Assembly: GCA_928212115.1 (NCBI GenBank)
Contig: CAKMRJ010005634.1
Location: 175,085,629-175,149,628 of the forward strand
Source: Lactuca virosa
Taxonomy: Eukaryota; Streptophyta; Magnoliopsida; Asterales; Asteraceae
Reading direction: 5' to 3'
Length of the DNA stretch: 64,000 bases
Positions 24,859 to 36,240 of the stretch are shown piece by piece; positions within the stretch are counted from its first letter, which is position 1, and every line of letters starts with the position of its first letter. Made by a program: the position numbers and the translations under genes. Under the pieces are notes generated by a model. The model was not told where the DNA came from and did no database searches. It saw nothing but the letters and a program-made list of their open reading frames with translations.

Positions 24859-25072
24859 AGTTTTTTGTTTAAATCGATATTTTGTAAAAAGCTAACTAAT
24901 GAGAAAAAAGATGTTTCTAGATTAACAAGTTTGGAAGATAATGAAGATAACAAGAAAAGAAAAAAAATCATGTCTTTTTTTGTGTATTTATATTTGGTTT
25001 TCTACTATTCTATCTTCCCTGAACAAGTGTCACAAATTAGTTTTTGGTATTAATTAGAAAACATACAAGACT

Positions 25073-25430
25073 ATGTTTGGCACGTCATAGCTAGCTGATA
25101 AACTAATTTATTTTTCGAGCTTTTTTAACGTTGTTATGTTTAGCAAGCCAAAAAATAGCTGATAAGTTAACTTATAAGTTAGTTTTTTCTTTTAAAAAAA
25201 AAACTATTTAGAGTAGTTTTTCAGAAGCTTTTTTAAAATTTTTTGAATATACCCATGATTAATTATAATAAACATATTTTTCTAAATATCCTTTTACGTC
25301 ATTTTATATTTTCCACATAGTTTATCAACTAACTTTTACCAAATATCATTTTTTGTCTGCTAGCTTATAAACTAGTAGCTAGTTTTTCAACTAACAACTA
25401 GTTTTTCAGTTAGTCTGTCAAACATAACCT
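25073..25430. mobile_element. hAT-type MITE candidate
   Basis: It starts TATGTTTGGCACG and its right end reads TGTCAAACATA, an imperfect terminal inverted repeat. The interior has repeated, partly inverted agctgataa/ttataaactag blocks and no ORF. Typical of short non-autonomous hAT-like elements; the target duplication is unclear. Confidence 0.5.
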
Positions 25431-26009
25431 AAACCAAAAGTCGGTTTTATCAATCTGAAATCAATCTTACCGGAAACTGGTTACAACGGTATACATTTCT
25501 ACTCGAACCCATATGGGATCCAAACCTGTTTGAATCCGATAAAGACGTTTATATACACATCTACATAACTTCACTAAACACTTTCTTGTTTTTTACTTCA
25601 CTTGTGGGTCACTAGCCCACAAAAAGATTTGTTATTTTAGCCCAAGTGTTCCAATTTCATAATTTCCTTTAAGTTTCCAGTGTTTTCGAGTCTCATTTTC
25701 TTACAACTTTTAATGTATACTGTCTCCATTATGTGTCTTCTTATGAGTAAATAATTTGTTTAATGATTGCAAAATGGCTGATTAAATCCGGTCAGAAGTT
25801 GCGACCTTGCAATCTAAGAGGGAATTTTGGTTTCAATACAAAAGGATTTGGAGACTAGTCTTATTTGATGATGTGATATTTTATTCCTTATTATCATGTA
25901 GATGCTTTGGATGTTAAGAAATAACATCATCTTTAAAAAGAAGCAAATGCACAAGGATTCAGTTTCCGCTTTAACAAAAATTAGCTTAAGAAATCCCACC
26001 AACTACTCC

Positions 26010-26331
26010 TAAATTGTTCCTTGTACTGTGAATACTTTTATATTTTTACAAAACTAATGATTTGTTTTTCAGTAAAAACATTTTTTGAAGTTTTTTTTGG
26101 ACAGATTTTTAAAGACCATTTTCATAGCAAAATAGAGTTTGATATTGCAAAAACAAAGTTTACCCAAGACTTCGTCTTCGCAATATGAAGCTCAGTGTTC
26201 ACTTTGAAAATCATCCTTGAATATCCTTTATCAGGAAAAAGAAACTTCAAAAAATGTTTTTTTTTTAACAAAATCATGATTTTTATAAAAATATGAAAAT
26301 CTTCACAATATAAGGAACAATTTATCAGTAT
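26010..26331. mobile_element. Foldback/MITE element with arms of about 90 bp
   Basis: The left arm (about 26010-26100, taaattgttccttgtactg.. to ..acattttttgaagtt) is an imperfect reverse complement of the right arm (about 26238-26331, ..aacttcaaaaaatgt.. to ..aaggaacaattta). The spacer is about 140 bp. No ORF. Long imperfect arms with a short centre suggest a foldback-type element or an inverted duplication. Confidence 0.5.
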
Positions 26332-27174
26332 ACATGTCTCACAGTGAACAGTGATTTCACAATAAATTTTGGGTGGGGCTCATTACAAAACAACAGTGTT
26401 TTGCGATGTCCCACTGAAAGTGGTTTTTGGAGAAATCACCCTAAATTTTGACTAATTTTTTTGAAAACTAAAGAAGGAAGACTATATTTATCATTTTCTG
26501 AAAGTTGAAGTATTTAGGCATAATTGTACCAAACCTATCAAAATGAACCGTTACATAAATCAAGATTTTTTCTGTCAAATGTGAATCTCTTATGAATTTT
26601 GATACTTATCATTTTGTAGTATTTTTAAAATAAATAATATTCATATATCAACTTTTGGTTTTTTTCAATTTTTAAAATTAAAATGCCACTACTTTTATTT
26701 ATATATATAAGGTATTAAATGTAATGGATGTGATAGTAAATTGCAATGAATACATTTCTTCCTCTATATTCAACTCTTTTTTAATCTTAATCTGTGTATA
26801 TTTACTATAATATACACAGGTCTCACAACTAGTTTGTATGACAATACAATATCACGTCTTTAAACTTAAAGCAAGTGTACATTTATCTTCATGCTCTACA
26901 AGTGATAACTTGAGGAACATATTGCAAAAAGCAGAGGCACTCAGTACACCACTCATACACTTTTCATTTTTGGAACTAATTCTATAGACTACAAACACCA
27001 CAAGAAACAACGTGAACTTAAAGCTAACAACTAACAGTTAACACTATCATTCCTGTATTAGGAAAATACTGTCCTTTCAAAAATGCACCTAATGGTACAA
27101 ATACTAAAGGACCACAAGAAAAGGACGACTTATTATAAATGTCTACTCCTTTTTAGGCTTACTTGTACTTTTTA
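26332..27174. other. Intergenic, including 3' flank of the B-box gene
   Basis: AT-rich sequence with no supported ORF. Its right-hand part would be the 3' untranslated region of the minus-strand B-box gene. Nothing else recognised here, nor in the gaps 24859-25072 and 25431-26009. Confidence 0.5.
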
Positions 27175-28536
27175 TTAAGAACGATATACATATACATCTG
27201 GCACATGTGTGTAGCATACATCTGGCACATGGTGGGGATGATGATGATCATCATTATTTTTGGGCCACATTTGTGGAACTGCCCAAGATGCATCGGGCAC
27301 CTGACCTAAACCTTCATCTAATTCGGCCTCCATACGTTTTAGAATTGGTGAACAGTTCCCATCATTAACCTAACACCATTGCATCAGTAGTTACATTAAA
27401 CAAAGTAAGTAACATGAAAGATAATGATAATTATTTAAAAGTTAAAACATGAAGTGATTTACAGAAAGGTGATGTGTTTACCTTGGAGGGGACATTATCG
27501 ATGCAGTTGTAGTTCTGGTTGATATCAGTAAGAACCCTAAGATAATCATCAAACTGCCATTCTTGAAAACCATCAACTGAAGAACCTACAACAGGAGGTA
27601 AACTAGGAGGGGTAAAATAGTCAGTTTCAGCAGTTTGGACTGGAGGCAGATTGTTGTATTCATCAGTTGGAGACAAAGGGAGATTAGTTTTGGTGATGGT
27701 TGACTTCCTGGAAGTCAATGGTGCACCATGTTCTGCAGCTTCTTGTCCTACTTTCACTCCAGTAAGCAAAAACCTCTGGTGTGATGAAACAAAACTGTTG
27801 ACTGTATGTATTGCAACATCACATTTTCTGCATAGTAAAGCCCTGTCTTCCAGACAAAAGAAGTAACCAACTGTTTCCTGTATAATAACATCATCTGTTG
27901 TCAAAATCTAAATACCTTGAATTACCTATTTACCTAAACACCTTGAATTCGAATACATAGCACTTCATGAATCAGGTTTTTCTATAGAATTTTCAAATTA
28001 GTATCAAAATTCAACTGATCAATATCAGTTTTCATTTCTTAACGAGATTAAAGCGCACGAGAATAGAATACACGATCACAGAGCGCAGAGATAACTAAAC
28101 AAAAAAACCTCATCGCTCTATCAGCGAAAACACAAGCTAAATGATAATTGATACATCCAGTTTATCATAACGGTTCCTCTTAGAATTGAATCTCAATAAA
28201 TCACATAAATAGCTCAATCAACAACCAATTGCTTACCAGAAGCGATTCAACGCACATAGAAATTTCAATTAAGTAATCAAAATCATATCCTCAAGTTAAA
28301 AGGAAAACACATGAGAGAAAAAATATATACATGTGTATGATTGATTATTATACCTGGCAGATATCACACTTAGGCATCTGAGAATTAGAATTTGAAAGAA
28401 GAACCCGCTGATGCTTACTGGCGAGCTTGTTTGCAGCGTGAATCTTCTCATCGCAACTCCAACATAGAGCCGCCTCGTCGGCGCAACAAAGCACCGTCGC
28501 CTCCGCCATCTCACATACGTTGCACTGAATCTTCAT
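27175..28536 (-). CDS. BBX22: Double B-box zinc finger transcription regulator, BBX22-like (3 exons)
   Basis: A nuclear zinc-finger regulator of the plant BBX family. The two-B-box, no-CCT group (BBX20-22) acts with HY5 in light-driven seedling development and pigment synthesis (family knowledge). Exons: 28536-28354, 27877-27482 and 27369-27175, joined by GT-AG introns, 257 codons. I chose the start at 28536 (MKIQCNVCE), the conserved family start, over an in-frame ATG 7 codons upstream. B-box 1 spans residues about 5-47 (CNVC..CCADEAALC..CDEKIHAANK). B-box 2 starts at about 57 (CDIC, then across the splice FFCLEDRALLC..CDVAIHTVN). The KCDVAIHTVN, EWQFDDY and SWAVPQMW blocks, plus a C-terminal Val-Pro-Asp, point to BBX22 rather than BBX24/25. 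There is no CCT domain and no stop or frameshift, so it looks functional. The C-terminal tail carries a short VPDV duplication. It is the only ordinary host gene in the window. Confidence 0.92.
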
Positions 28537-29340
28537 CTCGTCGGATTGTCTCACCAAAACATTCGGTTCTTATCTTCTCTCTGTATTTGTAAACAACTGT
28601 ATTTGTCAACAACTGATGAGATGAAGGCAAAGAGGTATGGTTTAAGAGAATGAACCGAAAGAGGAAGGGTAGAAAGCAGCAAGTGGGGGGTTTAATGAGA
28701 ACATGTGCTGATTCGCATTTAAAAAAGGAGTATGGGCTGTTTGATGTGTACTACAGTGACTAGTCACGTTAATTTTAATAAAGTTAAATTAAAACGATAT
28801 ACTATATTTTTTAATTTGATTAAATCAATAGAAAATTTGTGCGTTGAAATTATAATGTTTTTTTGGGTTGATGCAGTTGAAGCGGTTGGACACGCGGCGG
28901 GATGCATGTGTGGAAGTATGGGTGGCCCAATTATGTGGGTTGTGTGACCAAGTTCCAATGGCGCAAGGACCAATCCCAAAAGCGGCCAATTTTGGCAACA
29001 CTAATCATTTTTTTGTTTGGCTATGTTTTATACATGAACCGAGTAATTTAGGCTTAGGCGGTGAGCAGATTGGTTGATGTCGACCGCAATAAACACCGCC
29101 TTTTTATAGATATCGCCGCATTTTGAACCACGACGCGGCTAGGGATGTCAAAAAAATCTGTTAAGATTTTTGTGAGACCCTCCTCTTTACCGAAATATTA
29201 TAAAAAAAAATAAACAAAAAACAAAAAAAAACTTAGGATGCAAGGTTAACCCCATTATATTTTTGGAACTCACTGGACCGGCCGAATTGGATCGGAAATT
29301 GGTCATTGGTTCTGAAATCAGGCTGTTTTAGGGTGTCTCT
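28537..29340. other. Upstream region of the B-box gene
   Basis: The presumed promoter and 5' untranslated region of the BBX22-like gene. An ACGT core (agtcacgtta, about 28757-28766) sits about 225 bp upstream of the start codon; ACGT elements are bound by HY5-type bZIPs, but one copy is weak evidence. Beyond about 28800 I see nothing identifiable except a tagggatgtcaaa motif at about 29142 that resembles a hAT end with no partner. Confidence 0.4.
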
Positions 29341-29706
29341 AAGGAGGGGCGAGCATTTGGATCGGACTGGTCAGATTGGTTTTGCAGAAATTGGTAAACC
29401 ATTGACTGAATCTTTTGAGGTTTACATGTCTACGTCGAAGTCTGAGTCTGAGTTTTCCAGCTCTTTTAACCGTTGGATCGTTACAACTTTAGGTCTATAT
29501 GGTACAATTCGTTGAAGCCCTACCGAAGTTTAGTTTATATATTAATTTAAAACAAATATCCGTTGGACCGGACCTGAACCTGGACTAGACCTATCCGGTT
29601 TGTACCCGGACCAATTGTGTATGATTCAAAGAACCGAGAATCGGACCTATTCTAAAAAACTGGTCCAGATCAGGTATGATCCAGAGGTCCAAATGCTCAT
29701 CCTACC
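29341..29706. mobile_element. Possible non-autonomous hAT element
   Basis: The left end aggaggggcgagcatttgg and the right end ccaaatgctcatcctacct are imperfect inverted repeats, resembling the TAGGGGTGAGCAT end of the hAT at 30495. The interior has ggaccgg/ccggttgg repeats like subterminal transposase sites. No 8-bp duplication found. Confidence 0.4.
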
Positions 29707-30032
29707 TGGATAGACCGGTTGAGGCATATTGATATCAATGTCACATCGGTTTTTCGGTTAATGGATTGGTTGGACCGATACAATATTCGTTAAGTATGAT
29801 ATAAGACGTTGAAGTGGTAGCAAAATTAGTTTTTTTATGATAAAATCAATTTTTAGAGAAGAATATTATGAAGCTTAAAACAAAAGTATATTAGTCTACT
29901 CTACCAAGATCCTTTTCAAGGAACGTCGCCATATATGTTATCACACTAAAGTCGGAATCTTACGGTTCTCTACCAAGATCCTATTCATACATTTTTTCTG
30001 TAAAAAAATGCATAAATAGTGAATTAGGATTA

Positions 30033-30494
30033 TGTAACGTCCGCAAGTTCGGGCTAGACATTAAAATATAAAATATAATAATTATTTATAATTAATAGGA
30101 TAATCGTAAATAATTAATAATCTTTCGTACGCGATGCGAGTTATATAAAGAATATTTATATATTGCATACATGTTTTATAGACAAATATTGGACTTAAAA
30201 TATTTGTATAAAACATTATTATAAAATTTAGTGAATTATGTCAAATAAACGTTCAAAAATAAAATATTATCTAGGATAAATAATTTTGATAAAAGTTGTA
30301 GTAGTCGTGATGACGATCTCGTTGATATAATATAAGGAACACTTAAATCTGACTTCGTATGAAGAAGTTACAATCCCTTAAAGTTTCATGTTTAGTCCCC
30401 ATACAACAGAGTGTGTCATAAAAAGTGAATTTGAGATAGGTTGCTTATTAGCCTAAGTAATCTAAAAAAATTGTAGTAATCGTAAAAGTGAAAG
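30033..30494 (+). repeat. Gypsy-type LTR fragment, left of hAT
   Basis: It starts TGTAACGTCCGC and contains the 'gacttcgtatgaagaagtta' type blocks also seen at 61900-62110, so it belongs to the same LTR family. It is interrupted by the hAT element and continues at 34439-34548, where another LTR start cuts it. Confidence 0.6.
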
Positions 30495-30519
30495 TAGGGG
30501 TGAGCATAACGGGGTACCT

Positions 30520-30655
30520 GGCCAATTTAACGGGAACCGGAACCGACGGTTCTTAGTACGACGGAACCGGAACCGGAACCGCCTACACCGGTTCCTTAAA
30601 TCTTGGAACCGATCCCGGAACCGCTTGGAACCGGTTCCGGTTCCGGGTACCCGTA
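30520..30655. repeat. hAT subterminal repeat cluster, left
   Basis: Many direct and inverted copies of ggaaccgg/ccggttcc within 160 bp of the end. In hAT elements such short subterminal repeats are transposase binding sites. A mirrored cluster lies at 34190-34410. Confidence 0.85.
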
Positions 30656-31198
30656 TAATATTATGTAAACTTTAACAACTAGTCATTTGCAAATTAATTT
30701 ACAATAAAAATCAAATCCAACAATAATTTACAACAAAAAGTAAACATAAACACCTTATCACTAAAAGATCATCATCATTTGCAAATAAACTTACAACTTA
30801 ATTCAATTGTAAAAGGATTAACATCAAGTCTAGCAAGTCTTTAATAGTTAACAATTAACACTCAACAAGTTATCTAAATAAACATTTCAACAGCAAACAA
30901 AAGTCATAAGATGCTCCTCAACAATAATTCTGCAAGTCTGTATCAACCCAACAGCAAGTCTGCATCAACCCAACAGCATATCTGTGACAGCCCAATAGCA
31001 AACAACCCACCAGCAAACAATTAACAGCAAACCTGTAAAAGCCCAACAGCAAATAGCCCACTAGCAAACATTTAACAGCCCATCAGCAACTCTAAAACAT
31101 GTTAACAGCCCAAAAAACAATATCTATTATGGATTATGTGTAGAAAAATATAACAAAATAGTAGGAGTTATAAAGTTACCTCAAAAAGCAAATATTTA

Positions 31199-33347
31199 TT
31201 ATGATTTTCGACCAATTGTAATATCAACAGTGTCACCAATTTCTGCAATAGATATTAAACAAACAATTCAAATTAATAAATATATACACAATATAGGAAA
31301 ATATAATTAAAAGTACAAAATAAAAGTGTAGCATACCTTTGTCATATTTTTCCACATCATCCAATAGTTGTTCAAGATCAGTACATACATTTGATGCTCT
31401 CAACCAATCCTGAGTACATATCAAAGTTTCTACTGTTTTAAAACCCAAACTACTACGAAAGTCATCTACCACGCGACCGGAAGTACTAAAAGCAGATTCA
31501 CTAGCAACTGTAGAAACTGGAATGGCTAGAATGTCTTTAGCCATTGATGCCAACACCTTATATGTTGTACATTTGTCACTCCACCACTTCAAAATTTCAA
31601 AGGATTCATTGTTCATTTTTTCAGGTGGAGAATCAAGATAGTCTTCCAATTCAGATTTTTCCATAGCATCCTCAACATCTTTCTCATAGAACTCATCATA
31701 GATTTTTGTAATTTGTTTATTCTTAACCACTCCAGCAAAATTTTGGCCATCATCATCTTTCCAATGGGGAGAACTAGAAGAATCATCCTTTGCTTTTGTT
31801 GAAACATTATCATAATGATTGTACAACCTTTTCAAAACATCATACACATCATTATATATGTCTTCAACTTTCTTCTCGTCCAAAGGAAAGATTTTCTTTA
31901 AAGAAAACTTGACAAACCTCATCTTGTACCTTGGATCAAGAGCAACCGCAACTAAAACCATGACATTTGTTTTCCCAAAGTCTCCATAATATTTGTCAAA
32001 CTTTTTTCTCATTTGATCCCCCATACTAACAATATTAGGATCAATATCTTGTTTCCACTCCAACAAAGAAGCTAATACACCCAAGATCTCATGATAATGC
32101 ATATTGGCTGTGACATACAAAGTGCCAGACATCCTTTTTGTGGCATCAAAAAATTGTTTAAAACAAAGTGATAAAGCTCTAGCATTATCCCAATCCTTTT
32201 GGAAGGGAAACTTGTCTTTAAGATCTTTCTCAATTTGGGGATCTTCTTGTTTCATTCTTTTAAACGCTTTCTCAAACTTAAGAGCCATATCTAACATAAT
32301 GTAAGTGGATTTCCACCGTGTTGGTACATCAAGAGATACTGACCCTTTACATGAAACTTTTGATTTTAAAACACAATCATCAAACAATTTAGATCTTTCC
32401 GAAGAACTCCTCACATATAAAATAACACCCCGAATAAAATTAATGGAGTTCTTAACCATATCCAAACCATCTTTAACAATTAGGTTTAAGATATGGGCGG
32501 CACATCTCATATGAAAAAACTCACCCCCTAAAACAAGTTTGTCTATAAGGTGTTCTTTTAAATAAGCAACAACAACATCGTTTGAGCTTGCATTATCTAC
32601 GGTGATACAAGATAACTTATCTTCTAAACCCCAGTTTAGAATACAAGACTCTACTACTTTTCCAATTTCTTTCCCTTTATGACTATCCATTACTCAAAAA
32701 TTCAGAATTCTTTTATGTAATTTCCAATTGTCATCAATAAAATGCGCAGTCAAACACAAATAGTTTAGATTTTGTATAGAAGTCCAACAATCGGTAGTGA
32801 GAGCAATCCTAGATGTCACACCTTTGAATGTATTTTTCAAATTCTCCATCTCACTTAAAAAAAGTTTACCAATATCTCTAGCAACCGTGAAACGTGATGG
32901 CAAACAAAATTGTGGAACAACGACACTACAAAAATATCTAAATCCATCACGTTCCACGTAAGAAAATGGTTCCTCGTCAATGACAATCATTTTAGCTAAA
33001 GCTTGCCTAATGGAATTTTGATTAAATTCCCAATTTGAAACCGTGGTAGCATCACTTTGACTTGTTTTAAAAATGCTAATTTTCTTTTGTTTTTTATCTA
33101 TATTTTTGGGGTTATTTGGACATGTAAGAAGATGTTTAGCCATAGATGATGTACCATTCTTTGTAGCAACCTTCAACACTCTAGAGCAGAATTTGCACTG
33201 GGCTTTTACAATTTTGTTAGTCTTTGGATCTCGAATATCAACATATTTATGCCAAACATTTGTTGTTCTTTTGTCCCCAGCTGATTGAGTGTTCTGTTGC
33301 TCAACATCACTTTCACGATCCAAATCTATGGACTGCTGTTGTTCCAT
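31199..33347 (-). pseudogene. hAT transposase with one in-frame stop
   Basis: A DNA transposase that excises and reinserts the element in the nucleus. It is read from 33347 as one frame to 31337, then across a predicted GT-AG intron (31336-31243) to a 15-codon final exon ending at 31199; 685 codons in all. The N-terminal BED zinc finger has CKFC..HLLTC (residues about 52-76). The central part is the RNase-H-like region with the TTDCWTS and TLDNAS-type (here TVDNAS) blocks. The C-terminal hAT dimerisation region has IPVSTVASESAFSTSGRV. The only break is TGA at 32696-32694, between ..RILNF and the following VMDSHKG, with the frame unchanged on either side. Apart from this the length is normal for RICESLEEPER/Tag2-like transposases. 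Confidence 0.92.
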
Positions 33348-34189
33348 TATTGGCTAGCCTAAAATTTCAAAGAAATAGTAAGTAATCAGATAACGTGTTC
33401 AGTGCTATATGTTCTAAATATAGAAAACAAAAATTGGGAAAACTAATTAATCACTGTGTAGTTCGTAAGTCAATTATAATTAATCGTTGTTGACCTGTTG
33501 TTCTATTCTCTTTTGATTCATCAGTTAGCTAATCGATTCACTGGACTATTCTCTATTTAGTCCCAAGGGTTGATTGGAACTCACTATTTTCTGATTATCT
33601 CAGCTGTGGTGAATCAGATCGCATCATTTTTTAATAGCAAACAATTTTTATTAAGAATCTAGAGAGGGGACAACCTTGCTCCTAATACGTGTCATTAGTG
33701 AGTAAATGAAAGGATCTCATAGCGAAAGGAATCGTTAATCAACATAGACATTCATAATCAGTAAAAGAATAATTAATCTGACATGTACCTGAGAAGTCGT
33801 CGCTGTGGAGGCGGAGAAGTCGTCGCAGGTATGTCGGATTCAAAGAAACGAGTCGTCGGCGTACACTATGGACACTGAATTGAACACGTTGTCGATTGAA
33901 GTGTGTGATTGAAGTAAGAACGAGTTAAGCTGGAGCGATGATGCGAGAACGATTTGCGATTGAAGTAGGCGGCAGCGAGAATGCGAGAACGAGACAGTCA
34001 AATCTTGTGTGTGTTTGTGAATTGTGTTTTGTGAATGTTAGCGGCCAAGACATACAACGACTACTAAAGACCAAAGTCATAAAACCCTAGCCGAGTGTAT
34101 TTTAGTAATTTAACTTTTGCATATAAATTTTATTTTTGGAAAAAATATATTAAATAATACTATTAAAAAACTATTAAAAGATCGGGTAT

Positions 34190-34410
34190 CCGCCGGTTCC
34201 GGTTCCGGTTACCCACCGGTCCGGGTACCCAGTATAAAAACTGAAAACGCCGGTTACCCAGTGGATACCGGTTCCAAGATAATGAGAACCGGAACCGGAG
34301 CCGCTTAAGGCGGTTCTTAGATTTTAGGAACCGGAACCGGAACCGCCTAGGCGGTTTCGGTTCCGGAACTGGCGGTTTCGTGGCGGTTCCGGTTCCGAAA
34401 ACGGGTACCC
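34190..34410. repeat. hAT subterminal repeat cluster, right
   Basis: Repeated ccggttccggttcc and ggaaccgg units, mirroring the left cluster. The terminal inverted repeat follows at 34418-34430. Confidence 0.85.
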
Positions 34411-34438
34411 TGTTTCGATGCTCACCCCTAAGTGAAAG

Positions 34439-34548
34439 CGTGCATATAGAGAGCATCCAAATATGACTTCGTTTGATGAAGTTATGATTTTTCAAAGTTT
34501 CAGCACAACATGCGCGACACTGAAATTGAAAGATCGGTTGATGGTTAG
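34439..34548 (+). repeat. Gypsy-type LTR fragment, right of hAT
   Basis: The continuation of the fragment at 30033-30494; the 'gacttcgtttgatgaagttatgatttttcaaag' type sequence matches 62076-62112. It ends where another LTR begins (34549). Confidence 0.6.
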
Positions 34549-34911
34549 TGTAACACCTGTTCCAGGTATTATTTAATTTATCTAAGTTTTAGGGTTTTGT
34601 GCATGGACTCGGCGAGTTGGGGAGCTCCAACTATTCGATTATAGACTATTATGAGGACGCGGGATTTAAACCCTACTCGACAAGTCGGAAGGCCCCGACT
34701 CGACGAGTAGGCGATGTAGAGAGAAACCCTAATTTTCAGGGGTTTGCACCCCATTTAAAGGACTTATGGCTCATTTGTAGCCTCCCTCATCGTCCTTACA
34801 GCCCATAAAGAAACCCTAGCCGTATTTTTGAGCTTCCTTGAGTGTGTGTGAGTCTTAGAGAGTAAAACTTGTGCTTTTGGGAAGGAAACTTGAAGGTTGA
34901 GGAGCTTAAAG
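34549..34911 (+). repeat. Gypsy LTR 5' fragment
   Basis: It starts TGTAACACCTG and contains ACTCGGCGAGT-type palindromes (about 34608-34710), aaaccctaat and a catttaaa box at about 34752, 204 bp from the start: the same layout as the complete LTRs. It is cut at 34912 by the next element. The flanks of that element, TAAAG (34907-34911) and TGAAG (61623-61627), are a near-match target duplication. Confidence 0.65.
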
Positions 34912-35748
34912 TGTAGCACCTGGTTCTTGGTACGTATTCTTTTATTTAAATATTTTGCATTTTTGGCCTTGGACTCGGCGAGTTGAAGGACCAACTCGCC
35001 GAGTAGAAGCGAGAGGGGACACGGGAGTTTAATGAGCTACTCGGCGAGTCGGAGACCGGACTCGGCGAGTAGGTGCTGTCTGGACAAAAACCCTAATCCA
35101 AGGGTTTGCACCCTATTTAAACGACCTTATGCAGCCTCCATCGCCCCTTTATGCTCCCAAACACCTCTCATTGAAACCCTAGCCGTTATTGAAGCAATCT
35201 AAGGCATTTGAAGTGATTCTGGTGCTTTTGTGACCCAAGGAAGGAAGGAAAAGCTTGAAGGATCAGAAGGAGGCTAGAAGGATCCGGTTTTGAGCATCAT
35301 TTGCAGTCTACAGAAGGTATAAAGTCTATACCTTGCTTGTTCTTTTGATAGATCCCATTTCATGGAGTTTTAGGGCTTTTCTAAGCCATTTTGGTCACCA
35401 ACCATGATTGCAAGCATGGTTTGGGGTTGATGTTTCGGATCTAGGTCCTTAGAGGGATTACAAGGCAGAAAGGAGTGGCTTTTGCACTCAAAGAAGACCC
35501 CATGCATTGTAAGAGCTTGTTTTAGGACCTTTTGAGCTCAATGTCCCATGCAAGCACGTAAAGGTTGTAACTTTATGTGCTAGATCGATTATAGAAGCTT
35601 GGATCTATCTTTTGATCAAAGGTTGTACATCAGAAATCAAGGATTTAGAGTGTGGACATGACCGACTCGGCGAGTCCGAGGCTTTGAGCCCCATATCTGT
35701 TAAGGGTCAAGGACCCAGTTGAGTGTGGAAAGGTTTCAGGGAGGTCCC
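34912..35748 (+). repeat. 5' LTR of Tekay-like element, left piece
   Basis: It starts TGTAGCACCTGG. It contains four ACTCGGCGAGT-type palindromes (34974-35074), aaaccctaat, TATTTAA at 35114-35120, and further palindromes near 35663. It is interrupted after GTCCC (35744-35748) by the composite element and continues at 45531. Confidence 0.9.
35114..35120 (+). promoter_or_regulatory. TATA box of Tekay-like LTR
   Basis: TATTTAA, 202 bp from the LTR start, with the telo-box-like aaaccctaa about 25 bp upstream. The same pair is in the 3' LTR at 52780-52786. Core promoter by position. Confidence 0.6.
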
Positions 35749-36175
35749 TGTCACACCCCGATCCTTGTCGGAATCGATCTAGGCGTGATATATTGTTCAA
35801 AGTCTCATGACAACTATGTTATAATATGATTAGATTCAATTAAATACTAAGTATGCAAACAAGATCCACAACATACAAATACAAATCCAAATACGAACAA
35901 CATTTATTACATCAAATTTAAATAGTCTTGTGGATTTCTAAGGCACAACCTATTTTTCATCAACTTCATTCTTCAAATCTGCATCATGGGTAAAAACAGG
36001 TCAACTACGAGAGTTGGTGGGTAATCTAATTTTAGTAGAGAAAATTGTGAAGTTGAAACATTTATAATTTGAAATTTGTTTTCTTTTGAAGTCGGCAAAC
36101 AATTGTATTTGAGATAACGGTTTATAAATCAAAAATTGATTAACAAATGATAACAACAACAATAAGTCTTCACCC

Positions 36176-36183
<8 letters not shown>

Positions 36184-36237
<54 letters not shown>

Positions 36238-36240
36238 TAT
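36184..36240. repeat. (TA)n microsatellite, left arm
   Basis: AT dinucleotide tract; its mirror image is at 38587-38638 in the right arm. Confidence 0.95.

Larger units (their letters stand above)
30495..34430 (-). mobile_element. hAT superfamily DNA transposon
   Basis: A 3936-bp element with 13-bp perfect terminal inverted repeats TAGGGGTGAGCAT. It is flanked by a perfect 8-bp target duplication AGTGAAAG (30487-30494 and 34431-34438), the hAT signature. Dense GGAACCGG-type subterminal repeats lie at both ends (about 30520-30655 and 34190-34410). The transposase gene is on the minus strand. Intact ends plus one nonsense codon suggest recent activity; it could be mobilised by a related transposase. 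Confidence 0.95.

Noticed and set aside
28537..28557. Upstream ATG of the B-box gene (7 codons earlier)
   Set aside because: The family consistently starts at the MKIQC motif. The earlier ATG is in frame and could be used, but nothing supports it.
32694..32696. Two separate hAT genes on either side of the TGA
   Set aside because: The frame is unchanged across the stop, and the two parts supply the N- and C-terminal halves of one transposase.
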